Assembly: GCF_938028185.1 (NCBI RefSeq)
Contig: NZ_CALJAH010000450.1
Span: 1 to 11,395, forward strand
DNA: 11,395 nt
DNA from: an uncultured Cardiobacterium sp.
GTDB taxonomy: Bacteria; Pseudomonadota; Gammaproteobacteria; Cardiobacteriales; Cardiobacteriaceae
Direction: 5' to 3'
Part shown: positions 1-6,516 of the stretch, piece by piece
Numbering within the stretch: the first letter of the stretch is position 1
How the letters are laid out: every line of letters begins with the position of its first letter
The notes under the pieces: generated by a model
What the model was told of the DNA's origin: nothing
What the model saw: only the letters and a program-made list of their open reading frames with translations
The model's database searches: none
Position numbers and translations under genes: made by a program

Positions 1-429
1 CCGCTCGGCAAGGCAAAACTTTACGACTACCAAAGCCGGGTGGAGAGCGCGGCGGGCGCGTTCTACTGGCACATCCAGCCGGGCGACACCCTGCAACATC
101 GCGACTATGGCCGCGAAGACGACAAACTCTGCGCCGAACAGGGCGCAAGCGAACTCAGCTGGAGCCGCAACCTCGCCGTCAGCACCGACCAGGTCGGACA
201 ATGGTTCGGGCGGAAAATCGACGACGGCGCGGCGGCGGGCAAAGGCTCGGTCTTCGCCGTGATGGTCGTCATCTACGTCATCTTCAACATTCCCGCCTGG
301 CTGACGATGGACAGCGACGACTTCGGCATATCCCTCTTTATCACCCTCGCCGCCATCGTCGGCCTCACCCGCCTCGGCAAACGGGGCGACTGGCACGACG
401 TCCTCAAAGACGACGATGATGACGACTGA
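1..429 (+). CDS. DUF4178-type membrane protein, C-terminal part (5' end outside window)
   Basis: The open frame runs in from base 1 with no stop, so this is the last 142 residues of a longer protein. The GTG at 40 is internal, not a start. The part with Phe-Tyr-Trp (about residue 21), a PGDTL stretch and a later LSWSR resembles the end of a DUF4178 domain as I remember it. Two hydrophobic segments follow at about residues 84-100 and 108-121, and then a charged tail ending in six Asp residues. DUF4178 proteins are often encoded beside SpeD, aminopropyltransferase and DUF350 genes in proteobacteria (established context, recalled), and speD lies just downstream here. The biochemical role is unknown; an inner-membrane protein of a polyamine-linked system is an inference. 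The coding call is firm, the family call moderate. Confidence 0.75.
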   Translation, partial: PLGKAKLYDYQSRVESAAGAFYWHIQPGDTLQHRDYGREDDKLCAEQGASELSWSRNLAVSTDQVGQWFGRKIDDGAAAGKGSVFAVMVVIYVIFNIPAWLTMDSDDFGISLFITLAAIVGLTRLGKRGDWHDVLKDDDDDD

Positions 430-441
430 ACGGAGCCTCGG

Positions 442-609
442 ATGAAACGCAACACCTACTACGCCATCGCCGCCAGCGTGCTGATTTTCTGCACCATCAT
501 CAACTACGGCATGAGCAACCTCGAAAACACTGGCGGCACACGCAGCCACAGCGGCGGCTTCTTCGGCAGCGGCGGCGGTGGCTACAGCAGCGGCAGTTGG
601 CATAAATAA
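442..609 (+). CDS. Small Gly/Ser-rich membrane peptide, 55 aa
   Basis: An ATG at 442 follows GGAG (432-435) at a good distance and lies 12 bases after the preceding stop, so the two genes are probably co-transcribed. The 55-residue product starts MKRNTYY, has one hydrophobic helix at about residues 8-24 (AIAASVLIFCTIINYGM), and ends in a low-complexity Gly/Ser tail with FFGSGGGGYSSGS and a terminal Trp-His-Lys. It has no recognisable catalytic motif. Small membrane peptides with Gly-rich tails occur next to DUF4178/DUF350/SpeD genes (recalled, not checked). A single-pass inner-membrane peptide with the tail in the periplasm or cytoplasm is an inference. The RBS, tight spacing and a composition unlike random sequence support a real gene. 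Confidence 0.72.
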   Translation: MKRNTYYAIAASVLIFCTIINYGMSNLENTGGTRSHSGGFFGSGGGGYSSGSWHK

Positions 610-661
610 CGCCACCGCTTTACCCGTTATACATACACAATAGTCGCTACCCTTAATGTAA

Positions 662-1033
662 ATGGCTTTACCCATGACCTACGCCCCCGGCAATCACGCC
701 CTGCTTGACCTCTACGGCTGCGATGCCGCCCTGCTCGCCGATGCCGCCGCGTTGCAGGCATTGCTCCAGCGCGCGGCCGATGCCGCAGGCGCGACCACGC
801 TCGCCGCGCATTTTCATCATTTTGGCGACGGCATGGGCGTCACCGGCGTGCTGCTGCTCGCCGAGTCGCATCTCAGCATTCACACCTGGCCGGAGCATGG
901 TTTTGCCGCGCTGGATGTGTTTTTGTGTGGCGACGGGCAACTGGAACGCGCCCGCGTCCTTCTCTGCAATGACTTGCGCGCGGAGCGCGCCGATTGGCGG
1001 GAATTTTCTCGCGGAATCAGCGTGCCAGGATAA
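662..1033 (+). CDS. speD: S-adenosylmethionine decarboxylase proenzyme (class 1B, prokaryotic)
   Basis: SpeD decarboxylates S-adenosylmethionine to supply the aminopropyl donor for spermidine or related polyamines. The 123-residue protein has the family's short bacterial length and the diagnostic AESHLSIHTWPE block. The proenzyme cleaves between Glu68 and Ser69, and Ser69 becomes the pyruvoyl group. His74 and Cys89 match the processing His and proton-donor Cys of the Thermotoga maritima enzyme (Ser63, His68, Cys83; constant offset of six). The residue equivalent to its Ser55 is Thr61, a conservative change. The first Met (662) has no clear Shine-Dalgarno; Met5 (674) is an alternative. No aminopropyltransferase is visible, but the upstream genes suggest it lies outside the window in a DUF4178-type cluster. 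Confidence 0.95.
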   Translation: MALPMTYAPGNHALLDLYGCDAALLADAAALQALLQRAADAAGATTLAAHFHHFGDGMGVTGVLLLAESHLSIHTWPEHGFAALDVFLCGDGQLERARVLLCNDLRAERADWREFSRGISVPG

Positions 1034-1057
1034 TTTTCTGCGATACAGTATTTTACG

Positions 1058-1080
1058 CAAATAACAGACATTCTCATTTG
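1058..1080. promoter_or_regulatory. Candidate Fur/MntR-type operator upstream of sitABCD
   Basis: CAAAT (1058-1062) and ATTTG (1076-1080) form an inverted repeat. Inside it, ATTCTCA (1070-1076) matches 6 of 7 positions of the right half of a Fur box (ATTATCA), while the left half matches poorly (3 of 7). The element overlaps the first bases of the -35 box, a position suited to repression. Sit/Yfe operons are commonly repressed by Fur or MntR with Fe or Mn. The assignment is inferred from one good half-site and from position. Confidence 0.45.
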
Positions 1081-1106
1081 AAAGCTAAAATCTGTCGGCG
1101 TATGAT
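1078..1106 (+). promoter_or_regulatory. Sigma-70 promoter of sitABCD
   Basis: TTGAAA (1078-1083) and TATGAT (1101-1106) each match the consensus hexamers at 5 of 6 positions and are separated by exactly 17 bases. Transcription would start near 1113, leaving a leader of about 42 bases before the sitA ATG. That leader is too short for a metal riboswitch. GAGG at 1145-1148 is the sitA ribosome-binding site. Confidence 0.75.
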
Positions 1107-1154
1107 GCGCTCCGGGATCCCGCCAACCCTTTCACACACATTTTGAGGTAAATC

Positions 1155-2036
1155 ATGAAAAATCTGCTCTTTTCCCTGCTTTTTTGTGTCGTTTCGCCGC
1201 TGTTCGCGGCAGACGGCAAGCCGTTCACGGTGGTGACGACGTTCACCGTTATCGCCGATATGGCGCAGAATGTCGCCGGTGATGACGCCACGGTGCTCTC
1301 CATCACCAAGCCCGGCGCGGAAATCCACGACTATGAGCCGACGCCGCAGGATTTGGTCAAGGCGCAGCAGGCCGATTTGGTGCTCTGGAACGGGCTGAAT
1401 CTGGAGCGCTGGTTTGAGCGCTTCTTCGCCAATGTGAAGGATGTGCCGTCCGTGGTCGTTACCGAAGGCGTCGAGCCGATGTCCATTCATGGCGGCGAGT
1501 ACGATGGCAAGCCGAATCCGCACGCCTGGATGTCGGTCAGTAATGCCAAAATTTATGTGAAGAATATTGAGGCGGCGCTCGCCAAGCATGACCCGGCGCA
1601 CGCCGACAATTATCACAAGAACGCCGCCGCTTATCTCGCCAAGCTGGAAGCGATGGATGCGAAGTTGAAGGAGGAAGTGGCGAAAATCCCGCCGGAGCAG
1701 CGCTGGCTGGTTTCGAGCGAGGGCGCGTTCAGTTATCTCGCCCGCGATTTGGGTTTCAAGGAAGCCTATTTGTGGCCGATTAATGCCGAGCAGCAAGGCA
1801 CGCCGCAGCAGGTGAGCGCCTTGATTGAGACGGTGCGCGCCAACAAGATTCCGGTGGTCTTCAGCGAAAGCACGATTTCCGACAAACCGGCGAAGCAGGT
1901 GGCGAAGGAGAGTGGCGCGAAATACGGCGGCGTGCTTTATGTGGATTCGCTTTCTGCCGCCGACGGCCCGGTGCCGACGTATCTGGATTTGCTCAAAGTC
2001 ACGACCGACACGGTGATCAATGGCTTCCAGCACTGA
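1155..2036 (+). CDS. sitA: Periplasmic Mn/Fe-binding protein of a SitABCD/YfeABCD ABC importer
   Basis: This cluster A-I (ZinT/PsaA-like) solute-binding protein captures Mn(II)/Fe(II) in the periplasm and delivers it to the SitB-SitC-SitD complex. The 293-residue protein starts with a Sec signal peptide (MKNLLFSLLF...), probably cleaved after Ala18. A Cys at residue 11 does not sit in a convincing lipobox. Predicted ligands are His58 (in IHDYEP), His123 (NPHAW), Glu189 (SSEGAF) and Asp264 (YVDS). The spacings 65, 66 and 75 equal those of YfeA (His76, His141, Glu207, Asp282; recalled). There is no His-rich loop, which argues against a zinc-only ZnuA. GAGG is placed 6 bases before the ATG. It is the first gene of the operon, and its end overlaps the next gene by 17 bases. 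Confidence 0.93.
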   Translation: MKNLLFSLLFCVVSPLFAADGKPFTVVTTFTVIADMAQNVAGDDATVLSITKPGAEIHDYEPTPQDLVKAQQADLVLWNGLNLERWFERFFANVKDVPSVVVTEGVEPMSIHGGEYDGKPNPHAWMSVSNAKIYVKNIEAALAKHDPAHADNYHKNAAAYLAKLEAMDAKLKEEVAKIPPEQRWLVSSEGAFSYLARDLGFKEAYLWPINAEQQGTPQQVSALIETVRANKIPVVFSESTISDKPAKQVAKESGAKYGGVLYVDSLSAADGPVPTYLDLLKVTTDTVINGFQH

Positions 2037-2853
2037 CGCGATTACGCTTGACGTTGCGCACGTCAGCGTCACTTATCCGAACGGCCATCAGGCTATCCGC
2101 GATGTCAGTTTTTCCCTGCAAGGGCGCACCGTTTGCGCCCTTGTCGGCGTGAACGGCTCCGGCAAATCGACGCTGTTCAACACCATCATGGGCATCATCC
2201 GCCCGCAGTCCGGCAGCGTCCGCGTCAATGGCCTGCCGGTGGCGCAGGCGATGCGGCAGAACGGCATTGCCTATGTGCCGCAAAGCGAGAATATCGACTG
2301 GCATTTCCCGATTTTGGTGAAAGATGTGGTGATGCTGGGGCGCTACGGCCACATGGGAATGCTGCGCCGTCCGCGTGCCGCCGACCGTGACGCGGTTGCC
2401 GCCGCAATGGAACGCCTCGGCATCAGCGATTTGGCGGCGCGGCAAATCGGCGCGCTGTCCGGCGGGCAGAAAAAGCGCGTTTTCCTCGCCCGCGCGCTCG
2501 CCCAGCAAAGCCGCATTATCTTGCTCGATGAACCGTTTACCGGGGTCGATGCGAAGACGGAATTTGCGGTGATGGAACTGTTGAAGACCCTGCGCGACGA
2601 GGGCTATCTGATTCTGGTCTCTACCCACAACCTCGGCGCGGTGCCGCAGTATTGCAACGAAGTGGTGCTGATTAACCGCGAACTCATCGCCCACGGCGAC
2701 ATTCACGAAATTTACACCGTCGATAATCTGGAGCGCGCTTTCGGCAGCGTGCTGAAAAACATCGGCCTCGGCGAAGTCGCGCCGCAAGTGCGCATCGTCA
2801 GCGACGACGAACATCCCGCCGTTTTCGTCGGTGACAGGAGCAGCCAGCCATGA
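2020..2853 (+). CDS. sitB: ATPase subunit of the SitABCD Mn/Fe ABC importer
   Basis: This is the cytoplasmic nucleotide-binding subunit that powers import through SitC/SitD. All ABC motifs are present in the 277 residues: Walker A GVNGSGKST (43-51), Q-loop Gln88 (YVPQSENIDW), signature LSGGQ (146-150), Walker B IILLDE (166-171) and H-loop His203. The WHFP stretch after the Q-loop is typical of the metal-type (Mn/Zn/Fe chelate) ATPases. The ATG at 2020 is the only sensible start, because an in-frame TGA lies at 2014-2016. It overlaps sitA by 17 bases, so translational coupling is likely. The stop overlaps the sitC start as ATGA. Confidence 0.95.
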   Translation: MASSTDAITLDVAHVSVTYPNGHQAIRDVSFSLQGRTVCALVGVNGSGKSTLFNTIMGIIRPQSGSVRVNGLPVAQAMRQNGIAYVPQSENIDWHFPILVKDVVMLGRYGHMGMLRRPRAADRDAVAAAMERLGISDLAARQIGALSGGQKKRVFLARALAQQSRIILLDEPFTGVDAKTEFAVMELLKTLRDEGYLILVSTHNLGAVPQYCNEVVLINRELIAHGDIHEIYTVDNLERAFGSVLKNIGLGEVAPQVRIVSDDEHPAVFVGDRSSQP

Positions 2854-3689
2854 CCGCCCTGCTCGAACCCCTGCAATACGGCTTCATGGTCAAGGCGCTC
2901 ATCAGCGCGGCGGCGGTCGGCGGCGTCTGCGCACTGCTTTCCGTCTATCTCATGCTCAAGGGCTGGTCGCTGATAGGAGACGCGCTCTCGCACGCGGTCG
3001 TCCCCGGCGTCGCGCTCGCCTACCTGTGGAAACTGCCCTACGCCCTCGGCGCCTTCACCACCGGCATCCTCGCAGCTAGCGCGATGCTCGTGCTGAAACG
3101 CCTGCCGATGCTGCGGCAGGACGCCATCATCGGCCTCGTCTTCACCACCTTCTTTGCCGCAGGCCTCTTCATCATTTCGCTCTATCCGACCGGCATCAAC
3201 CTGCAAGCGGTCATCTACGGCAACATCCTCGGCATCGACGACCGCGACCTCTGGCAAATGCTCGCCATCTGCGCCGTCTCGCTCGCGGTCATCGCCGCCA
3301 AATGGCGCGACCTGATGCTCTACTTTTTCGATGACATCCAGGCCGTTACCGCCGGGCTGCCCGTCGCCCGCCTGCGCTGGACGTTTTTCCTGCTGGTCAG
3401 CGCCGCCGTCGTCGCCGCACTGCAAACCGTCGGCGCAATACTGGTCATCGCCCTGCTGATTACCCCCGGCGCGACCGCCTTCCTCCTCTGCCGCAGCTTC
3501 GGCAAAGTGCTGATTACCGCTTTTATCATCGGCGTCACGACCGCCGTCATCGGCACCTACGCCAGCTACTACCTCGACAGCATCACCGGCGCGGTCATCG
3601 TCGTCCTGCAAGGCGGCCTGTTCCTCGCCGTCTTCGCCGTCCGCCGCCTGCAACACCTCGCCCACCTGCGCCATGAATCCCGTCCTTGA
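2850..3689 (+). CDS. sitC: Inner-membrane permease of the SitABCD Mn/Fe importer (ABC-3 family)
   Basis: This polytopic membrane subunit of 279 residues has several hydrophobic helices from about residue 15 to 265. The ABC-3 permease motif GDALSHAVVPG lies at residues 43-53, and a conserved KWRDLMLYFFD segment lies in the middle. It pairs with SitD to form the metal channel. The start is the ATGA overlap with sitB, preceded by AGGAG at 2836-2840. The N-terminus (LLEPLQYGFM) aligns directly with that of SitD (VLEALQYPFM), showing that the two permeases are paralogues. The C-terminus is Arg/His-rich and overlaps sitD by 17 bases. Confidence 0.93.
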   Translation: MTALLEPLQYGFMVKALISAAAVGGVCALLSVYLMLKGWSLIGDALSHAVVPGVALAYLWKLPYALGAFTTGILAASAMLVLKRLPMLRQDAIIGLVFTTFFAAGLFIISLYPTGINLQAVIYGNILGIDDRDLWQMLAICAVSLAVIAAKWRDLMLYFFDDIQAVTAGLPVARLRWTFFLLVSAAVVAALQTVGAILVIALLITPGATAFLLCRSFGKVLITAFIIGVTTAVIGTYASYYLDSITGAVIVVLQGGLFLAVFAVRRLQHLAHLRHESRP

Positions 3690-4488
3690 AGCCCTGCAAT
3701 ACCCCTTCATGCAGCAAGCGCTCGCCATCGCCCTGCTGCTCGCCGTCACCTGCGCCCTGCTCTCCTGCTACATCGTCCACAAAGGCTGGGCGCTGATGGG
3801 CGACGCCATCTCGCACGCCGTCCTCCCCGGCATCGTCATCGCCGACAGCCTCGGCCTGCCGCTCATCCTCGGCGCCTTCGCCGCAGGCCTCACCTGCACC
3901 CTCGTCACCGGCTGGCTCGAAGAACGCAGCACCCTGAAAAGCGACACCCTGCTCGGCATCACCTTCGCCACCCTCTTTGCCGCCGGCTTCCTCCTCTACC
4001 AAAAAAGCGGCACCGACCAGCACCTCACCCACATCCTCTTTGGCAACCTGCTCGGCATGACGCTCGGCCAGCGCTGGCAAGTCATCGCCATCTGCGCCGC
4101 CGTGCTCGCCGTGCTTGCCGTCAAATGGCGCGACTACCTGCTCTACACCTTCGACGAAGCCCAAGCCCGCCTCGCCGGGCTGAACGTCCCCGTGCTGCGC
4201 ACCAGCCTGCTGGTCATGCTGACCCTGACCGCCATCGGCGCGATGCAGGCGGTCGGCGTCATCCTTGTCGTTGCCATGCTCATCGCCCCCGGCGTCAGCG
4301 CGCAGCTTGTGACCAAACGCTTCCACCATACCCTCATTGTCGCGGTAATACTGTCGGTGGCGGCCACCTGCGGCGGCGTCCTCTTAAGCTACCATCTGGA
4401 TGCCTCGACTGGCGCCAGCATCGTCCTCTGCCAGTCCGCCGGGTTCGTGCTGATGCTGGCGCTGCGGGCGGTGCTGCGCGGGCGGTAA
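3673..4488 (+). CDS. sitD: Second inner-membrane permease of the SitABCD Mn/Fe importer
   Basis: This 271-residue ABC-3 family permease is a paralogue of the preceding SitC. GDAISHAVLPG sits at the same residues (43-53), and KWRDYLLYTFDEAQA marks the central loop. It would form the heterodimeric transmembrane pore with SitC. The ATG lies 17 bases inside sitC with no obvious Shine-Dalgarno, so it probably relies on translation of sitC. It is the last gene of the operon. A weak stem (TGCCGC/GTGGCA, 4489-4504) follows the stop, but without a T-run it is not a standard terminator, and read-through toward the lipoprotein gene is possible. Confidence 0.92.
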   Translation: MNPVLEALQYPFMQQALAIALLLAVTCALLSCYIVHKGWALMGDAISHAVLPGIVIADSLGLPLILGAFAAGLTCTLVTGWLEERSTLKSDTLLGITFATLFAAGFLLYQKSGTDQHLTHILFGNLLGMTLGQRWQVIAICAAVLAVLAVKWRDYLLYTFDEAQARLAGLNVPVLRTSLLVMLTLTAIGAMQAVGVILVVAMLIAPGVSAQLVTKRFHHTLIVAVILSVAATCGGVLLSYHLDASTGASIVLCQSAGFVLMLALRAVLRGR

Positions 4489-4522
4489 TGCCGCAAATGT
4501 GGCAAAGCTGCTTCCCGCCCGG

Positions 4523-4556
4523 CATAATGCCTGCCGTCGCAACCATGCGACAACAT
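4523..4556 (+). promoter_or_regulatory. -10 region plus palindrome before lipoprotein gene 1
   Basis: CATAAT (4523-4528) is followed 7 bases later by the inverted repeat GTCGC-aaccat-GCGAC (4536-4551), then ACAACAT. The same arrangement (ATAATG, a G/C-rich spacer, a GTCG palindrome, ending in GACAT or AACAT) stands before both other lipoprotein genes. The palindrome would start at about +1, a place for an operator or an mRNA 5' hairpin. No good -35 box is visible. Confidence 0.5.
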
Positions 4557-4576
4557 TTCACAACATGGAGCATGAC

Positions 4577-5320
4577 ATGAAAACACACACCCTCGGACTT
4601 GGTATTGCAACCCTCATCCTGGTCAGCGCTTGCGGCGGTGGCGGTGGCAGTGATTCGCCGAGCGACCCGAAAGCCCCGGACAACCAGGTGACAGGCGCTT
4701 ATCGCGGCAAGGCATTTGTCGTTGCCAGCGGCAGCCAGCCCGGCAGCATCAATGAAGCAAAAAACGTCGGCAGTGATGCCCTTGCCGTACTCAATGCCAA
4801 CGGCAAACAGGTCGCGCTGCAAATCCCCGGTGTTATCGCCGGTAGCCTGACCCAGATTAACGGCAACCTCAACTACAACGGCAAGAGCTACAAACTGTTC
4901 TATGCCAGCGGCACCAACTACAGAAACAGCAAATTCGGCTATATCAACGACGGCAACGAAGACTACATCTTCAGCCAGGGGCTGCCGACGGCGAATATGC
5001 CGAGCAGCGGCAGCGTGCGCTACGCCGGTATCGCCGTGCTGGGCAAAGGCGGTGCGGTTGGCCCGGCACCGGCCAATTTCACCGCCGATTTCGGCCAGAA
5101 AACCCTGAGCGCGGACATCACCCCGCTGCAAAACAGCCGCGTCGCCTTCAACCCGATCAAGTTCAACGCGACCATCAACGGCAACAGCTTCAGCACCGGC
5201 GACGGCGCCGTACAAAGTACCGGCTACTTCTATGGCGACAATGCACGCGAACTGGGCGGCGTGCTGCACGACAGCTCACAAAGCCTCGGTGGCAGCTTTG
5301 GCGCCATCCGCGCCGAGTGA
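4577..5320 (+). CDS. Slam-type surface lipoprotein 1 (single TbpB/fHbp-like beta-barrel domain)
   Basis: The start is the ATG at 4577, after GGAG (4567-4570). An in-frame upstream extension from 4499 would bury the signal peptide. The 247-residue product has a lipoprotein signal with lipobox V-S-A-C (Cys19), a Gly/Ser run and a short linker (20-37). One C-terminal barrel domain follows, with FGYINDGNEDYIFSQG (120-135), FYGDNARELGG (218-228) and GSFGA (239-243). The FYG...ELGG...GSFGA(K)R ending is characteristic of transferrin-binding-protein-B-like and factor-H-binding-like barrels, many of which are exported by Slam translocons (established). No N-lobe or second barrel is present. The ligand is unknown. 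It is the first of three tandem paralogues, 88 bases after sitD, with its own promoter-like region and terminator. Confidence 0.8.
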   Translation: MKTHTLGLGIATLILVSACGGGGGSDSPSDPKAPDNQVTGAYRGKAFVVASGSQPGSINEAKNVGSDALAVLNANGKQVALQIPGVIAGSLTQINGNLNYNGKSYKLFYASGTNYRNSKFGYINDGNEDYIFSQGLPTANMPSSGSVRYAGIAVLGKGGAVGPAPANFTADFGQKTLSADITPLQNSRVAFNPIKFNATINGNSFSTGDGAVQSTGYFYGDNARELGGVLHDSSQSLGGSFGAIRAE

Positions 5321-5340
5321 TTCATTGCGAACCACATCAG

Positions 5341-5365
5341 GGGCTGCCGTGTGCAGCCCTTTTTT
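5341..5365 (+). terminator. Intrinsic terminator of lipoprotein gene 1
   Basis: A perfect 7-bp stem GGGCTGC/GCAGCCC with a 5-base loop is followed by six T (5360-5365). It lies 20 bases after the stop. The stem and the preceding AACCACATCA (5330-5339) recur after lipoprotein gene 3. Confidence 0.9.
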
Positions 5366-5419
5366 ACGCGCGGAGAACGCATTGAACAGACTTTCATGGA
5401 TTTTCACCGCCCGCCCCGC

Positions 5420-5450
5420 CATAATGCCGCCGTTGTCGCGCTGCGACGAC
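5420..5450 (+). promoter_or_regulatory. -10 region plus palindrome before lipoprotein gene 2
   Basis: CATAAT (5420-5425) is followed by an 8-bp stem (one G-U pair) GTTGTCGC (5432-5439), loop gct, GCGACGAC (5443-5450). The 19-base stretch from ATAATG to GTCGC differs at only one base from the one before gene 3. TTGAAC at 5382-5387 is too far upstream to be a normal -35 box. Confidence 0.5.
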
Positions 5451-5475
5451 ATCCGCATTCCAATGGAGACATCAC

Positions 5476-6369
5476 ATGAAAAAACACGCACTTGGACTGA
5501 CCATCGCCACCCTGCTGCTCACCGCTTGCGGCGGCAGCGACAGCAACGACAATCCTGCCGTTGATCCGGGCAAGCCGAATAACGGCGGCAACAATCCGCC
5601 GACCGCCCCCGGCAAAAACGACAACACCCCGTCTGCGCCGAACGATTCCGGCAAAAACAACGACGGCAGCAGCCAGCTCATCCCGCCGCCGGTTAATCAG
5701 GGTGGCCAGCAGAACAAGGACAAAGCCGTCGGGCAGTTCCAGGGCAAGGCATTCGTTGTACCGCTGGGCAAACAGCCGAATGGTCTTGCTGACGCGCAAA
5801 GTGTCGGTAGCGACAAACTCAACGTACTCAACATCAACGGCAAACAACTGCCGCTGGAAATTGCCAACATCCGCGCCGGCAATATGCTCCGAATGCAAAA
5901 CAGCACCGTTGATGGCAAAAGCTACAAACTGTTCGTCGTCAGCGGCACCATCTACCAAAACCAAAAATTCGGCTACATCAACGACGGCAACGAAGACTAC
6001 ATCTTCAGCCAGGGCGCACCGACGGCGAATATGCCGACAGCGGGCGTTGCCAAATACAGCGGCGCCGCAGCCGTTGGTCGTGCCGCCGTCGCTGATACCG
6101 CGCTGGCCAACTTCAGCGCCAATTTCGGCGAAAAAACGCTCACCGGCAGCATTACCAAAAACGCCAACGGCCAGATTGACTTTAACCCGATCAACATCGC
6201 GGCGGACATCAACGGCAACAGCTTCAGCACCAAGAGCGACGCCGCCGTCCGCAGTACCGGCAGCTTCTACGGCGACAACGCCCGCGAACTCGGCGGTATC
6301 TTCCAGGACAGCACGCAAACACTCTCCGGCAGCTTTGGCGCAGTGCGCACCAGCACCAGCAGCAACTAA
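5476..6369 (+). CDS. Slam-type surface lipoprotein 2 with long Asn/Pro/Gly-rich linker
   Basis: The ATG at 5476 follows GGAG (5465-5468). The 297-residue protein has a lipoprotein signal peptide (MKKHALGLTI...) with lipobox L-T-A-C (Cys18). A long disordered-looking linker (about 19-83) rich in Asn, Pro, Gly, Asp and Ser follows, then one barrel domain closely similar to that of lipoprotein 1. FGYINDGNEDYIFSQG at 165-180 is identical in both, as is FYGDNARELGG at 264-274, followed by a GSFGA motif. The extra length compared with gene 1 (50 residues) is mostly linker, as if the barrel stood further from the membrane. The protein ends in a short Ser/Thr tail. It probably sits at the outer-membrane surface (inference from the family); the ligand is unknown. 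Confidence 0.8.
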   Translation: MKKHALGLTIATLLLTACGGSDSNDNPAVDPGKPNNGGNNPPTAPGKNDNTPSAPNDSGKNNDGSSQLIPPPVNQGGQQNKDKAVGQFQGKAFVVPLGKQPNGLADAQSVGSDKLNVLNINGKQLPLEIANIRAGNMLRMQNSTVDGKSYKLFVVSGTIYQNQKFGYINDGNEDYIFSQGAPTANMPTAGVAKYSGAAAVGRAAVADTALANFSANFGEKTLTGSITKNANGQIDFNPINIAADINGNSFSTKSDAAVRSTGSFYGDNARELGGIFQDSTQTLSGSFGAVRTSTSSN

Positions 6370-6390
6370 AAGCCGCGTTTGCCACACCAA

Positions 6391-6413
6391 GGGTCGCCTC
6401 GCGACCCTTTTTT
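6391..6413 (+). terminator. Intrinsic terminator of lipoprotein gene 2
   Basis: The perfect 7-bp stem GGGTCGC (6391-6397), loop ctc, GCGACCC (6401-6407) is followed by six T (6408-6413), 21 bases after the stop. The stem sequence differs from those after genes 1 and 3. Confidence 0.9.
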
Positions 6414-6459
6414 CATAACCGTAATCCATCGCGCCATAAAACTTTCATGTTGCAAGCGG

Positions 6460-6490
6460 GATAATGACGCCGTTGTCGCAGCACAACGAC
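6460..6490 (+). promoter_or_regulatory. -10 region plus palindrome before lipoprotein gene 3
   Basis: GATAAT (6460-6465) is followed by CGTTGT (6471-6476), loop cgcagc, ACAACG (6483-6488). The loop and stem composition differ from copies 1 and 2, but the ability to pair and the position relative to the -10 are kept. No convincing -35 box lies 16-18 bases upstream. Confidence 0.48.
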
Positions 6491-6516
6491 ATTGCCAACT
6501 TATCAGGAGACGTCCC

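Noticed and set aside
1074..2072. A 332-codon open frame on the minus strand opposite sitA
   Set aside because: It lies entirely opposite a well-supported gene with signal peptide and metal ligands; its translation is Arg/His-rich and matches no family I recognise. GC-rich codon use on the + strand produces such long antisense frames.
2712..3749. A 345-codon minus-strand frame opposite sitB/sitC
   Set aside because: The translation is dominated by Asp, Glu, Gly and Gln runs, the usual antisense image of a hydrophobic permease, with no ribosome-binding site of note.
1155..4488. Zinc-specific ZnuABC importer
   Set aside because: SitA has no His-rich loop, its ligand spacing equals YfeA, and there are two permease genes, as in Sit/Yfe operons.
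4489..4504. Stem TGCCGC/GTGGCA after sitD as a terminator
   Set aside because: It has only six pairs, one of them G-T, and no T-run follows, so it was not called a terminator.
4499..4576. Upstream extension of lipoprotein 1 to a start at 4499
   Set aside because: It would place 26 residues before a typical lipoprotein signal peptide, and the ATG at 4577 has a well-placed GGAG. The same reasoning rejects 6379 for lipoprotein 3 in favour of GTG 6517.
5404..6429. A 341-codon minus-strand frame opposite lipoprotein gene 2
   Set aside because: It spans the terminator and promoter of the + strand cassette and is Ala/Val-rich without motifs. The + strand has a lipobox, RBS and paralogues.
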